Source: UBA7985 sp038141425
GTDB lineage: Bacteria > Pseudomonadota > Alphaproteobacteria > UBA7985
Length of the DNA: 64,000 bases
Assembly (NCBI GenBank): GCA_038141425.1
Contig: JAYQIC010000001.1
Span: 496,001-560,000, forward strand
Direction: 5' to 3'
A model generated the notes under the pieces. It searched no databases and was not told the origin of the DNA. It was given only the letters and a program-made list of their open reading frames with translations. A program made the translations under genes and the position numbers. Of this stretch, positions 36,668 through 47,389 are shown one piece after another; positions within the stretch are counted from its first letter, which is position 1, and the number at the start of each line of letters is the position of its first letter.

Positions 36668-38180
36668 TTAGAAGGACATGGTCGCGCCAATCTTACCGCC
36701 GTTGTCCGCCTGCGAGTAGTTGACGTACATGTTGAGGCCGGAGCTACCCATGGAGTAGGAAGCACCGATGCTCCAAGCCAGGCTTTCGTCGAGACCGACG
36801 GAGATGCCAACGCCATTCAGGCTGGTGGACAGGCGTGGTATCGATGTTGAGACCAGCTTTTGCACTGCCGCCTTTAAGAGATGTTTTCAATGGTAGAGCT
36901 AGCAGCGAAGCCGAGCATCTCGTAACCGAGGCTCATCGCCCAGTCACCAGCACTATCGGTCGCGATCGCAACGGACATGCCGTTCAGGTCGTAAGACGTG
37001 CTGGCATCCCAAGCGTCGATCCAGGTGTTGGTTGTACCGTCACCCTGCTCGTCTTCCATTTCAACAGCAACACTCAGGCCCAGCAGGTTGGTGCTGGTAC
37101 CGAAGGCGTAGTTCGGGCGCTGATTGAGGTTGATCAGAATCCAGAGCAACAGCACCGTGACCGGAGAAGCCAAGGAACGAAACGCTGGAGAGCGTAGCGT
37201 TCAGGTCGCCATCGATCTTAACCTGATCGCCTGCGGTACCAACGCCTGCAACAGAGCCGCCGTATGCACCGGTGCTAACGGACAGCTTGCCGAAGCCACC
37301 TTCGATGTAGATCGAAGCGTCGCTAACGTGCAGGACGCGGCTAGCAACATCCATGTGGATCTTGGTCTTGGATGTCTTTGCCTCGTGGGTCACACAGACA
37401 CCACCGACAACCATCTTGGTGGTCGAGGAGGTCATCATGACTTCCATGAATGGACCCATTGTAACTTTATCAGCGTCAATTTTCGGCACCGCATAAACGT
37501 CTTTACTTCAGACTTGACCGGCATCTCAACGGCACCAGCCGGTGATCCGCGGTCATACTAGCAGAAGCCTCGGTCAGCTTACCAGCAGACCAGACCTTTG
37601 GTAGCCAGCTTGGATGGATACTCTGCATTAGCGCCGCGGGTCACGCTTCCTGCTGGAGTGTTGGAGGTCACGGAACCAGCGAGCTTACAAACGGCAGAGG
37701 TGCTTGCAATCGATTCAAAGCCAACGTCGTAGCTGGTGATCGTGCTGCCAGCATCGTGCCAAACAGAGTTGATCTTCACGGACACCATCTGGCCCTGGCT
37801 TTGACCTGTGCACCACCGGATACGTTGTAACCTACACCACGCAGGTCAACATCAGCACTGGAGTTCACCAGCTTCATTGCGCTTGCTTATCGTAACCTCA
37901 CCTTTGGTGTATGGGTTGAACACCAGCTCGTGGCAGTCGAAATGCCGAAGGAACCGCCGAACTTCAGACCAGCGTCGGTCGTGCCAGCAGCCGCAACCGA
38001 AATCGAGATCGACTGGTAGTTGTCGGTCAGCGTAAAACCGTTGGCAGCATCTGCGCCTTTGCCAACGCCGTACTTGATGCCCATGTCGATGCTACCGCCG
38101 AGGGTCACATCCACTGCACCAGCAGAACCGGCTGCAGCTACTGCTGCGAGCGAGGAGCCCGCAATCAGAAACTTTTTCAT
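36668..38180 (-). CDS. Outer-membrane porin, several frameshifts
   Basis: An alphaproteobacterial general porin of about 500 residues in pieces. MKKFLIAGSSLAAVAAAGSA is the signal peptide, then AVDVTLGGSIDMGIKYGVGK. Beta-strand stretches continue in other frames: SDASIYIEGGFGKLSVSTGA (the conserved porin segment), SVAIATDSAGDWAMSLGYEM and the C-terminal GLNMYVNYSQADNGGKIGAT ending in MSF, with the terminal phenylalanine needed for outer-membrane assembly. At least four frame changes occur, roughly near 37950, 37800, 37530-37580, 37130 and 36880. GGAGAAGAG precedes the ATG. Confidence 0.8.
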
Positions 38181-38280
38181 TTTCTCTTCTCCATATGATC
38201 AGTTTCAGATTTCATTGTTGTCAACGCCGCTTGAGGTCGTGGACCACCAGATCGGACGCTTCGGTTCTGAAACATGCGAT

Positions 38281-38310
38281 GAAGTAGATGCGTCTCCGGA
38301 AACCCGTCAA
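38281..38310 (-). promoter_or_regulatory. Candidate porin promoter
   Basis: On the minus strand TTGACG, an 18-base spacer and TACTTC, placing transcription about 95 bases before the porin ATG. Confidence 0.35.
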
Positions 38311-38724
38311 CGAGTGAAAACAGCTTAGAAAAAATGCTTTCTCACTAAGTGATCAGTTTGCAACAGCTTGAAATTGAGCGCCGCGCATACCTTTGAATGA
38401 CTGATGCGGACTCTGAATATTATGCGTCTTTTGGTAGTAAACCGTGGCTTTTATGGATCATTTTGTTCTCAATTCTACGCCACTGAATTTTCTATTTTTT
38501 TTTGCAGTGCGCACTATCATGGCTTCGCAGCAAATCATTTACGAAAGACCAGAACACGTACAGATTTACTATTATGCGTACTGCTGCAGTACGAACTACG
38601 CCTCTATCCAAAATTTTTGCGCAGGTTATTATGCGTTATCTTTATGAAGGCCTAAATACTGATTCGTTTTTATCGCCACGGATTAGTTCATTTTGACTGA
38701 TCCGGTGGCCGGCAGGCCTGAGGC
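38311..38724. other. A+T-rich spacer between porin and TRAP locus
   Basis: About 400 bases, clearly richer in A/T than the flanking genes, with a run of nine T near 38491. Short frames on the plus strand (38404-38655 and overlaps) have no recognisable features. No gene supported. Confidence 0.4.
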
Positions 38725-40356
38725 CTAGCCGACAACAATCCCCGGCAGCAGCCAGACCAGCGCGAGAACCACCAGCTGCACCCCGACAAACGGGGCCACG
38801 CCGGCGTATAGCGCCCACGACTGCACGCGGTCACCAGCCGCGCCGCGCAAGTAAAACAGGGCGAAGCCAAAGGGCGGGGTCAGGAAGGACGTCTGCAAGG
38901 CCAGCGCGATCAGCACCGCCGCCCAGACAGGGTCCAGATGCTCCGGTGGTACCGCAAAAACCAGCGGCAGCGTCAACGGCAAGACGATCACGATGATCTC
39001 GATGAATTCGAGGACGAACCCGAGCAGGATGATCAGCAGCAGCAGCCCCAGTAGCGCCAGCCGTGCCTGCGCCGTGTCCACGTCCGATCCGCCAACCAGC
39101 GCCAGCAAGGCGGGCGACCCCTCTATCCATCCCGCCAGCAAGCCGGAGAGCCACTGGTCGCCCCCTATGCTGCGGAAGCAGAGGCTGAACAGCGCCGCAC
39201 CCATCAGGATGGCGAAAATCATCGCGGTCAGGCGCAGGCTGTCTGATACCGATGCGCGGAGACTGCCCCGTCGCAATGTCAGCACCAGTGCGACGGCCAA
39301 GACCGCCAGCAACACCAGATAGGCCCCCATCGCAGGGATCTCGAAGCTGTCCTTTACGGGCGGGGGCAGGATCAGGCTACAGAGCGCCAGCAACAGGCCC
39401 AGCAGGGCAGTCAGCGCCGTCAGCCATCTCTGGCCTGCTGCGAGGACCAGAGCCCCGACAACGCCGAAGGATGCCGCGCTTGTGGTATCGGCAAGCCCGG
39501 TGAGGATCGCACCGAGCACAAGCCCGATCAGGGCGATGGGCGGCATCACGTCCGCAAGGATGCCAGCAGGGGCCGTAACGGCCCGTGCTGAGATCTCCTC
39601 CAGTGACCGTGGAACCCATCGGGCCGATGCCCCTGCCCTGCCACAGCGCCAGCCCCCATGAAGCCAAGGAGGGTCAGGACGCCGGGCAGCATCGCCCCGC
39701 GAAACAGATCACCGCTGGTGATGGCCATGGGGGCGAAATCGCCTGCCGCGAGCCGGGCGGCGGCAAACTGGGTGCCTACCTGGTCGGCGAGCAGCAGCAG
39801 GATGATGGACGGCGGAATGATCTGGTCCCAGCGTGCCGGATGCGGCCACGATGCCCCCGGCCCGGCGCTCGCCGTACCCGGCCCGAAGCAGCGACGGCAG
39901 GGCGATGACCGTCAGCGTGGCGACCGACGCGCCGACGACACCGGTCGAGGCCGCCAGCACACCACCGACCAGCACCACCGCCACGCCGAGGCCGCCCGGC
40001 ACGCCGCGCAAGCAGGCGCTCAGCCCCCGTAACAGCGCCTGCGCCACCCCCGCATGCTGCAGCAGGCAGCCCATGAGGATGAACAACGGGATAGCCAGCA
40101 GCATCCGCCCAGAGGGCAGCATGAAGCCATAGACATCGTTGGAGAGCGGCGTCAGATCCCGCCATATACTGGCATCGACCAGCGCCCCGCCCTGCGCATT
40201 GGTGGGGCCAAGGCCGAGCGCGGACAGCCCGACCAGCACGGCGAGCAGCAACAAACCGGCGCCGCCGAGGCCAAAGGCGACCGGGAAACCGCTGAGCAGG
40301 CTCGCGACGGCCACGCCGAGGAACAGCAGGATGATGAGCAGCTCCGGCGACGGCAT
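38725..40356 (-). CDS. TRAP transporter large permease, second copy, frameshifted
   Basis: DctM-type permease, about 544 codons. The N-half has LLFLGVAVASLLSGFPVAFG, LAIPLFILMGCLLQHAGVAQ and GGVLAASTGVVGASVATLTV; the C-half has LLIILLGFVLEFIEIIVIVL and LQTSFLTPPFGFALFYLRGA, the usual DctM closing motif. Shifts near 39838 (after SGTLG) and around 39640-39660 interrupt the middle. It is about 100 residues longer than a standard DctM because of two to three extra helices before the C-half. Its ATG overlaps the stop of the preceding DctQ gene. Confidence 0.82.
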
Positions 40357-41153
40357 CAGCCCTGCCCCGGCCGTAGCGACGGGCTGCGCAGGTTGAGTGC
40401 AGCGGTGATCAGCAGCAGGAAACCCAGCAGCGGCACCGCCGTCTTGATCACGAACACGTACTCGATGCCGAAATTGGCCGAGGTCTCGAACTGCCGCCAC
40501 GAGCGGGCGGCGAAGCGCGTGCCCTGAACCAGCAGCACCCAGCCCACCGGCAGCGCGAGCAGCAGGCTGCCCAAGCGCTGGACCCAGCGGCGGGTTCGAG
40601 GGCCAAACCGGGCCCAGAGCACGTCGAGGCTGACGTGACCTTCTGCGCGAAGCAGCGTGGGAATACTCAGGGATAGCGCCAGGCCGAACAGCGCCATGGT
40701 CGTCTCAAGCCACCAGGCCTCTGACCGGCTCAGCCCCGCAGGCAGGACCGACCAGCCACCGCTGGGGGGCAAGGCGCCGAGGTCGAACAGGGCCCGGCCA
40801 GAAGCCCAGATAAAGACCAGCGCCGCGACCAGCATCAGGCACAGTCCTGAAAGCCGCCAGAACAGCCCCAGCGCCCGGTCGACAATCACCGCCACCGGTG
40901 CTGCGCCGGGGCGGGACAGCCCCAGCAGCACTGGCGCCATGATCACAGCCTGAAGCCAGGCACCGGAAACAAACAAGCCCTCCGCAGGCGCAAAGGGCTT
41001 GGGGGGCGTCCCGATCGACACCCATCCACCGACCACGAACAGCGCAGCAAAGGCCAACACCAGCCCTGCTGCGGCGGCGATGTCGCCGCCCAGCCACGCT
41101 AGTTCTCCGGTAGCAGTTCCGGCAGGAAGGTGGTGATTTGTGGGAAGAACCAA
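40356..41153 (-). CDS. TRAP transporter small permease, second copy
   Basis: DctQ-type protein with about seven hydrophobic segments, e.g. LGGDIAAAAGLVLAFAALFV, LCLMLVAALVFIWASG and KTAVPLLGFLLLITAALNLR; TLLRAEGHVSLDVLWARFGP with RRWVQRLG is the DctQ hallmark (EGHVxxD). At about 265 residues it is longer than a typical DctQ. The start is uncertain: the first ATG (41153) overlaps the previous gene's end by 55 bases, and no other good start was seen. It pairs with the DctM just downstream. Confidence 0.8.
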   Translation of the reverse strand: MVLPTNHHLPAGTATGELAWLGGDIAAAAGLVLAFAALFVVGGWVSIGTPPKPFAPAEGLFVSGAWLQAVIMAPVLLGLSRPGAAPVAVIVDRALGLFWRLSGLCLMLVAALVFIWASGRALFDLGALPPSGGWSVLPAGLSRSEAWWLETTMALFGLALSLSIPTLLRAEGHVSLDVLWARFGPRTRRWVQRLGSLLLALPVGWVLLVQGTRFAARSWRQFETSANFGIEYVFVIKTAVPLLGFLLLITAALNLRSPSLRPGQG

Positions 41154-44100
41154 AGGATGGTCAGGCCCACGACCTGAATGATCACGAATGGCACGATACC
41201 CCGGTAAATGTGGCTGGTCTGGATCTCTGGTGGTGCTACCCCACGCAGGTAGAACAAGGCAAACCCAAAGGGCGGAGTGATGAAAGAGGTCTGCAGGTTC
41301 ACCGCGATCAGAATGGTGATCCAGGCCGGATGCATGATGTTGGGGTCAGCCCCGTAGACCACGGGTCCGACGATCGGGATCACGATGAAGATGATCTCGA
41401 TAAAGTCGAGCACGAAGCCGAGGATGAACAGCACGATCATCACCACCAGCAGCAGGGTGCGCGGGTCTTCAAACGAGCGCAGGAAGTGTTCGATGTACTC
41501 TTCCCCGCCGAACGACCGCAGGGTCAGCGCCAGCAGCTGTGAGCCGATCAGGATGGCAAAGACCATCACCGAGACCTTGGCGGTTTCCATCAGGATCGAG
41601 GTCAGAACCCGGTCGCGGCTGAACAGGTAGGAGCCGACCGCCCCACGGATCGTGCGCGGGTTGGGCACGATGCGCTGATCAACGCGAGCGCCGAGCAGGA
41701 CGATGGCGGCGTAGATCATGCCGAGAATTGAGATGACGTAGAGCAGGCCCGCGAAGGCGGAGGCAACACCCCGGCCAAGACCCTGCGACTGGCCACCGTC
41801 GAGGAAGTTGGCCTTCACGAGCAGCATTGCCGCGATCGAAGCCGCCGTCCACAGCAGGACGTTGCGGCCGATACGGTTGTCGAAAGGCCCGACCTGTTCG
41901 CTGCGCTCCAGCAGCTTGATGGCGGAGAGCAGCATAGCCCCGCCCGCCCCCAGCGCGGCGGCCGGCGTCGGGTTGGTAATGCCACCGAAAATCGAACCCA
42001 GAACCGCGACGATCAGCACCACGGGCGGGACGACGACGCGGATGACTTCGACCTCAAGCAGGCGCGGCACCGCCGCGACCAGGCCGTAGATGATCAGGAT
42101 CACCGGCACGGCATAGATCAGCGTCCGCAGCCACGGGTCCGTCGCAGGCGTGACCCAGTAGACCGCCTCCACCAGAAAAGCGATGACGCCCAAGGCACCG
42201 ATCAGCAGCGGCAGCTGCGTCTCTCTGGGACGAAGCGCTGCCGCAAGCGCGAGCGCCATCGACGCAATCACGAGGAAGGCGGAGACACCCATGGACACCG
42301 GCGGTACCTTGTAGGTCGCGAGGCTGTCGCGGAAAAAAAGCAGAAAGCTGCCGCGGGCCTTCGCCGGCCCCCAGATCAGGGAAGGACTTGCGCAGCAGGT
42401 TGGCCGCGTCCGAAGACACGGGCTGCGCGACACCGAAGGGCACCTGCCCCCGGGCGACTTCCCGCACGGCGCGATCGTAGGCGAAGGACGCAGCGAGATA
42501 GGCCTCGCGCTCAAGCAGGCTGTTGACGTCGCCAATCGCCCGGTCAAGGTCGCCTGATGCCGGCAGTTCGCGGATCGCATTGAGCTGGGTCTCAAGGTCT
42601 TCAGCTAAGATAATAAGTGCCAGATTGTCGACGAAGGCAGCCGTGGTCGCCTCATCGAAGAAAGGTCCGAAGAGGCTCAGTAGCGCGTCGATCTTGGCCG
42701 ACAGAGACTCTGACCGGCTGCTTATCTCCACAAGGGCACCGTCCGGGTCGTCCTTAAACTTGCGCAGCACAGACTTTCGGCGAAGTTTGGACAGGGTCGA
42801 GGTGTAGTCTTCCGACGCCACCTGATAGGGCGTGAAATCGAACTCGCGGTCGGCGCGGTTGACCAGCGCCTGTACCGGCTGCCCCGCGGCGCACCGCGCA
42901 CAGCAGCAGTCAGCTCTTCCAGTGACTGGGCGGCTTCTACCCGGCCCTGCACGTCCTTGTACGGCTGGGCGAGCTCGGCACCCAGCATGGCGTCGATCGA
43001 CTGTGCAAAGCGGGAGACGCTGCGGTCCAGAACCGCTTTACGCTCGGTAAATTCAGTCGCCCGTAGGGTTTCTACGAGGGCCTGCCCGGTCATGCTTCCC
43101 AGCACGTCATCCATCCGCGCCTGCAGGTCTTCGGGCACGGGCTTCCCACGCGAAAGCAAGGCGGTATAGGTCTGCAGCGCGGCGAAGTCTTCGTCGCTCA
43201 TGGCGCCGGAAGGACGGGCGCGCTCAATTTCTTCGAGCATGGCCTGAAAGCTGGAGAACTCGAGCGAATCCTCCGGGGGTTGCTGCGTTCCCGAGAGGCC
43301 CATAAAGGCTGCGGAAACCCAGATGCCGATGAACGCCAGTGTCGGGATAGCAATGGCGCCGGCAGCACGACCGACCGAGCGGCCGTAGTCAGCGAGCAGG
43401 TCGTAGGTGTTTTCGTCGGTATTCTGGTTGATCGGTGGCGCGGACTTCGGCCGCAGCAGCGCAAAGCCCAGCGCATAGGCCGCGTACAGCAGCGCCAGCA
43501 CGATCCCCGGAATGAAGGCGGCCTTGAACAGCGTGCCCGTGGAGATCGCAATGTTGTCGCCCAGCAGCTCGGGCAGCGGAATCCCGAGCTCCTGCGAGCG
43601 CTTTTTCTGGGCAACAGAGTAGATGTCACCGACCATCGACCCCAGCAAAACCAGTACGATCGACGGTGGAATGATCTGGCCCAGCGTCCCCGACGTTGCA
43701 ATCACCCCGGTGGAAAGCTCCTTGGAATATCCCGCGCGCAGCATGGTCGGCAGGGAGATCAGCCCCATGGTTACAACCGTCGCGCCGACAATCCCGGTCG
43801 AGGCGGCAAGCAAAGCGCCAACCAGAACGACTGACACCGCGAGACCACCGGGCATACCACCGAACAGGCGCCCCATGGAGGTCAGCAGCTCTTCCGCAAT
43901 CTTCGAACGCTCGAGCGCAATACCCATCAGGACGAATAGTGGCACCGCCAGCAGGGTATCGTTCTGGTTCTCACCAAAGGCCCGTGAGAAGTTGTTATTC
44001 CCCCATAGCGCAAGGGTATCCAGACCCTTCACCCACGCCGGACCGTCAAATATCTGATGATGCACGGCAAGGAGCGGATAGACCTCCCCCTCGTACTCCA

Positions 44101-44263
44101 CCAGCAGCCAACCCAGTTCTGAACCGATAGCGATCAGAATGAAGCTGATGATAGCGGAACCCGAGAGGGCAAAGGCCACCGGGTATCCCGACAGAATCGC
44201 CATGAACAGCGTCGCGAAGACGATGATCAGGCTGAGTTCGACGCCATCTAATCCAAAGAGCAT
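41099..44263 (-). CDS. Very large TRAP transporter permease (DctM) with central insertion, frameshifted
   Basis: Spans 1055 codons; a standard DctM has about 430. Residues about 1-280 are a DctM N-half (IVFATLFMAILSGYPVAFAL, AVPLFVLMGIALERSKIAEE, TSGTLGQIIPPSIVLVLLGS). Next comes a largely soluble helical insertion of about 300 residues (EDFAALQTYTALLSRGKPVP, LRRKSVLRKFKDDPDGALVE), then about eight hydrophobic segments, and finally the C-half with FVLDFIEIIFIVIPIVGPVV and LQTSFITPPFGFALFYLRGV. Shifts lie near 42890 and 42370, both within the insertion. The DctQ partner is 32 bases upstream. Confidence 0.85.
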
Positions 44264-44295
44264 ACTACGGTTCTTTCCTTGATGACCGGGTCAGA

Positions 44296-45564
44296 TCAGG
44301 CCGAGCCCAGTGCGGGCTGGCTGGCATCATTACTCGGGGTCTTGTCCTGCTTGGCGCCCGTCGATGGGGCTGCGGCGGCACTGTCGGCCTCGGTCGCAAC
44401 GGCGGCAGCGGCTGCAGCCTGTTCCGCGACATGCACCGCGCCGGCATCCTCTTGCTCACGGGTTTTCCGGTCGTGTTCAGCGTCGGAGGTCAGCGCCTTG
44501 TCGAGGCTGGAGAACAGGAAGCCGACCGCCTGAATCGTCATCAGGCCGGCAAGCACGAGCAGTAGAATGTAGTAAAGCGGCACGTGGCTGAAGTTCTCAC
44601 CGGTCGACGTATTCCAGTTCAGCTGCTTGAAGCTCGGTACACCGGTAATCCGGCCTTCGAAGTTCCGTGTCAGGATCTCAGAGGTCAATGGATTGAACGA
44701 GGTGATCTGGAAAATCTTGTTGATGGCCAGATGCCAGGACACCCACCACAGCCCGATCATGGACGGGAACAGGAAAATCAGGGTACCGACAACGTCGATC
44801 CAGTGCCGGACCCGGCGGTTCATGGCGCCGTAGATCAGGTCGACGCGCACGTGGCCTTCTTCCATGAAAGTATAGGCACAGGCGAAGGCAATGATGATGG
44901 CGTTGTAGAGCATGAGCTCGGTTGCGAACCACGGCATGGTCAGCACGTCATCGCCGGGCACCAGTTCCAGGCCGAAGAACGATATCGGCAGCCCATTGGC
45001 CCGAAACACCTGCTGCAGGAAAATGATCATGATCTGCTGCAGCGCCATGAGCAGCGCAAACCAGGAAGCCAGCTTACCCAGCGTGCCGTTGAAGGTGTTG
45101 ATGCCGCCGGCGACAACGCGAAGGAACGGACTGTAAATCAGGCCGGCGATCAGCAGGCCAAGCATCAGCGCAAACAGCGAGAAGAACAGCTCTGACGATT
45201 TGCCGTAGAGCAGCGCGCTGACGATGAAAGGATCCGCCGGAAACTCGACTGCAAGTGATTTCAGGCGGGCGAATTCGAAGAATTCCGCCGTGTTGACGGC
45301 GATGGCGCCACTGTCGACGGCCGCGGCCGCGGCGGCAAGAATATCGGGTTGACCATCGATGGCAGCCTCGAAGGCGCTCAGTTCTCCGGTCTCAGCCAGC
45401 TTGGCCTCCAGCGGTACCAGTGCGGCTGCGGCAGCATCCGCGCTGCCCTCGGCACTGAAAATCCCCCAAAGCCAGAGTCCGGCTTTGTAAGGCGCCAGCA
45501 CCAGGTTTACAAAACCAAGGGCAATCTGCTGGAGCAGAAAAACAATTCCATTCACGAAGGCCAT
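44296..45564 (-). CDS. TRAP transporter small permease, long form
   Basis: DctQ-type, 422 residues, about twice the usual length. An N-terminal helix and an alanine-rich soluble part (residues about 40-100) precede the DctQ core: LLMALQQIMIIFLQQVFRAN, NAIIIAFACAYTFMEEGHVR and DLIYGAMNRRVRHWIDVVGT with the EGHVRxD motif. A disordered A/E/T/S tail of about 65 residues ends the chain. It lies between dctP and the giant DctM, in an operon. Confidence 0.88.
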   Translation of the reverse strand: MAFVNGIVFLLQQIALGFVNLVLAPYKAGLWLWGIFSAEGSADAAAAALVPLEAKLAETGELSAFEAAIDGQPDILAAAAAAVDSGAIAVNTAEFFEFARLKSLAVEFPADPFIVSALLYGKSSELFFSLFALMLGLLIAGLIYSPFLRVVAGGINTFNGTLGKLASWFALLMALQQIMIIFLQQVFRANGLPISFFGLELVPGDDVLTMPWFATELMLYNAIIIAFACAYTFMEEGHVRVDLIYGAMNRRVRHWIDVVGTLIFLFPSMIGLWWVSWHLAINKIFQITSFNPLTSEILTRNFEGRITGVPSFKQLNWNTSTGENFSHVPLYYILLLVLAGLMTIQAVGFLFSSLDKALTSDAEHDRKTREQEDAGAVHVAEQAAAAAAVATEADSAAAAPSTGAKQDKTPSNDASQPALGSA

Positions 45565-45778
45565 GATGGCAGCACCTCAAAACAGTCAGAGGGTTAACTT
45601 AACCTGCGCGGGGCGACGGAGTCCCACAAATCTGCCTCTGGCCCGGCACGGGGTGCGCGGATCTTTCAGCAAAAGCGCCTGCTTGCAGTGCACCGAAACT
45701 GTGTGGGGCCAGCTTGGGCATGCTTTGTTGAAACGGGCATCATCAGACACTGCCCGATCGGGGCAGCATCGTGTGAAA

Positions 45779-45800
45779 GAGGCCGCCCGGAGGCAGCCTC
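45779..45800 (-). terminator. Attenuator-like hairpin between dctP and dctQ
   Basis: On the minus strand GAGGCTGCC and GGCGGCCTC pair with a 4-base loop, followed by TTTC. It lies 25 bases after the dctP stop. Such partial terminators let the binding protein be made in excess over the permease. The rest of the 260-base gap to dctQ shows no gene. Confidence 0.55.
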
Positions 45801-45824
45801 TCCACAATCGTTTGCGTGGGGGCC

Positions 45825-46922
45825 TTAGCCGCCCAGTACGCGGTCGCGCTGAGCGGTGTAGGCGCTCTCTGCACGCGACATCCAGCCGGAGGTCGCAGCC
45901 ATGGAACCACGGAAGCTGTCGTAGCAACGCTTGAACAGATCGTCGTCCATGTTCTCTTCGAACACTTCCAGTGCACCCGCGCCGAAGCCATCCCAAACGC
46001 TGTCTGGGAACTCGAGAGCCCGCGTACCTCCAGCGATGAGGCGCTCAAGGGCCGCACCGTTGTTGGCGAGGTAGAGCGAGTAGGTCCATGCGTTGGACTC
46101 CGCACAGGCAATCTCCACCGCCTTCTGGTGGTTCTCGGACAGCGAGTCCCACTTGTCGAGGTTGATGCTCATGGACAGGGCTGCACCTGGCTCGTGGAAG
46201 CCTGCGGTGTAGTAGATCGGAGCCGCTTCCTGGAGACCCAGGGATTCGTCAGACGCCGGGCCAATCCACTCTGCGCCGTCGACAGCGCCGGACTGCAGCG
46301 CCTGGAAGATTTCGCCGCCTGCCATGGTAATGGAGGACGCGCCCATCTTCGAGATCACTTTGCCGCCCAGACCTGGCATACGGTACTTCAGGCCTTCGAA
46401 GTCAGCTGCGGAGTTGATTTCCTTGCGGAACCAACCGCCGGCCTGCGTACCGGTGTTACCGGCGAGGAAGGCCTTCATGCCGAACTCTTCGTGCGTTTCA
46501 TCCATCAACTCGTTACCACCCATGTGGTAGATCCAGTTGTTGATTTCCTGCGCGGTCATGCCGAAAGGCACAGCCGTGAAGAATGCGAAAGCAGGATGCT
46601 GGCCAATGTAATAGTAAGCCGCAGCGTGGTAGGCATCAGCCTGGCCCGAGGTCACGGCGTCGAAAGCAGCCTGCGTACCGGAGACCAGTTCCCCGTTCGC
46701 CTTCAGGTCGATTTCAAGGGTGCCATCGGTCATCGCTGCAACGTTGTCAGCAACGCGCTGTGCCGCATCGTGTACACCAAAGGAGCCGCGGCCCCAGGTG
46801 GTTACCATGGTGATCTTCTCACGACCCTGCGCGATTGCTGGGGTGGCAAGACCGGTCGCAGCCGCAGCACCGGCTGCAACACCAGCGACGCCTGCGCCTT
46901 TAAGAAACTCACGACGTTTCAT
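45825..46922 (-). CDS. TRAP transporter substrate-binding protein, TakP-like, Tat-exported
   Basis: 365 residues. MKRREFLKGAGVAGVAAGAA is a twin-arginine signal peptide with cleavage near PAIAQG. The mature protein has TMVTTWGRGSFGVHDAAQRV, GQADAYHAAAYYYIGQHPAF, GNTGTQAGGWFRKEINSAAD with the family arginine, and GLGGKVISKMGASSITMAGG. This matches the 2-oxoacid/monocarboxylate branch (TakP) of DctP proteins; the exact ligand is an inference. GGGAGGAC precedes the ATG. It is the first gene of the TRAP locus and intact. Confidence 0.9.
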   Translation of the reverse strand: MKRREFLKGAGVAGVAAGAAAATGLATPAIAQGREKITMVTTWGRGSFGVHDAAQRVADNVAAMTDGTLEIDLKANGELVSGTQAAFDAVTSGQADAYHAAAYYYIGQHPAFAFFTAVPFGMTAQEINNWIYHMGGNELMDETHEEFGMKAFLAGNTGTQAGGWFRKEINSAADFEGLKYRMPGLGGKVISKMGASSITMAGGEIFQALQSGAVDGAEWIGPASDESLGLQEAAPIYYTAGFHEPGAALSMSINLDKWDSLSENHQKAVEIACAESNAWTYSLYLANNGAALERLIAGGTRALEFPDSVWDGFGAGALEVFEENMDDDLFKRCYDSFRGSMAATSGWMSRAESAYTAQRDRVLGG

Positions 46923-46954
46923 TGATTGTCCTCCCGAAACGATGTGTCATATTG

Positions 46955-46983
46955 AGATAGACGCCTCGTTTTGGCGTCTATCT
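46955..46983. promoter_or_regulatory. Perfect inverted repeat upstream of dctP
   Basis: AGATAGACGCC and GGCGTCTATCT, an 11-bp perfect stem with a 7-base loop, centred about 47 bases before the dctP ATG. Either an RNA hairpin in the leader or an operator. Confidence 0.65.
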
Positions 46984-47018
46984 GCTCTCGATTAACCACA
47001 CAAATTCCGGCAAGTAAA

Positions 47019-47039
47019 TTGGTTTGCAAAACAGACCAA
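47019..47039. promoter_or_regulatory. Imperfect dyad upstream of dctP
   Basis: TTGGTTTG and CAGACCAA around CAAAA, one mismatch in eight, about 100 bases before dctP. It resembles a regulator half-site pair; the regulator is unknown. The rest of 46984-47240 shows no gene. Confidence 0.4.
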
Positions 47040-47240
47040 TCACCTTTCGCCGCCGAAATTCCGCCCGATCAAAAAAGATGCAGGGTGTAAGCTAGTTCGG
47101 GGACACAGGCAGGGCAATTGGTAAGCCCTCTTATTTCACCATATGCGCGAATTCGTCCCGTTTGCCACGCCAACCGACGGAAAAGCGTTCACAAAAGGCC
47201 TAAGCGACAGGGTCAAGCAGTATGGCACGAAACCGAACTC

Positions 47241-47325
47241 TGGTGCCCCCGGCCCGACTCGAACGGGCACTCCCGAAGAAACGTGATTTTGAATCACGCG
47301 CGTCTACCAATTCCGCCACGGGGGC
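47241..47325 (-). tRNA. tRNA-Leu (CAA anticodon)
   Basis: Type II tRNA: acceptor GCCCCCG pairs with CGGGGGC, D arm TGGCGGAATTGGTAGACGC, anticodon loop TTCAAAA with anticodon CAA, variable arm TTTCTTCGGGAG region, T arm CCGTTCGAGTCGG. CCA is encoded at 47241-47243. Confidence 0.96.
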
Positions 47326-47389
47326 ACTGCACAGCGCAGGCTGCCAGTGTATAAAGGGCGACCTCTGCAGCGCCAAGGAGTTTTAGCGC

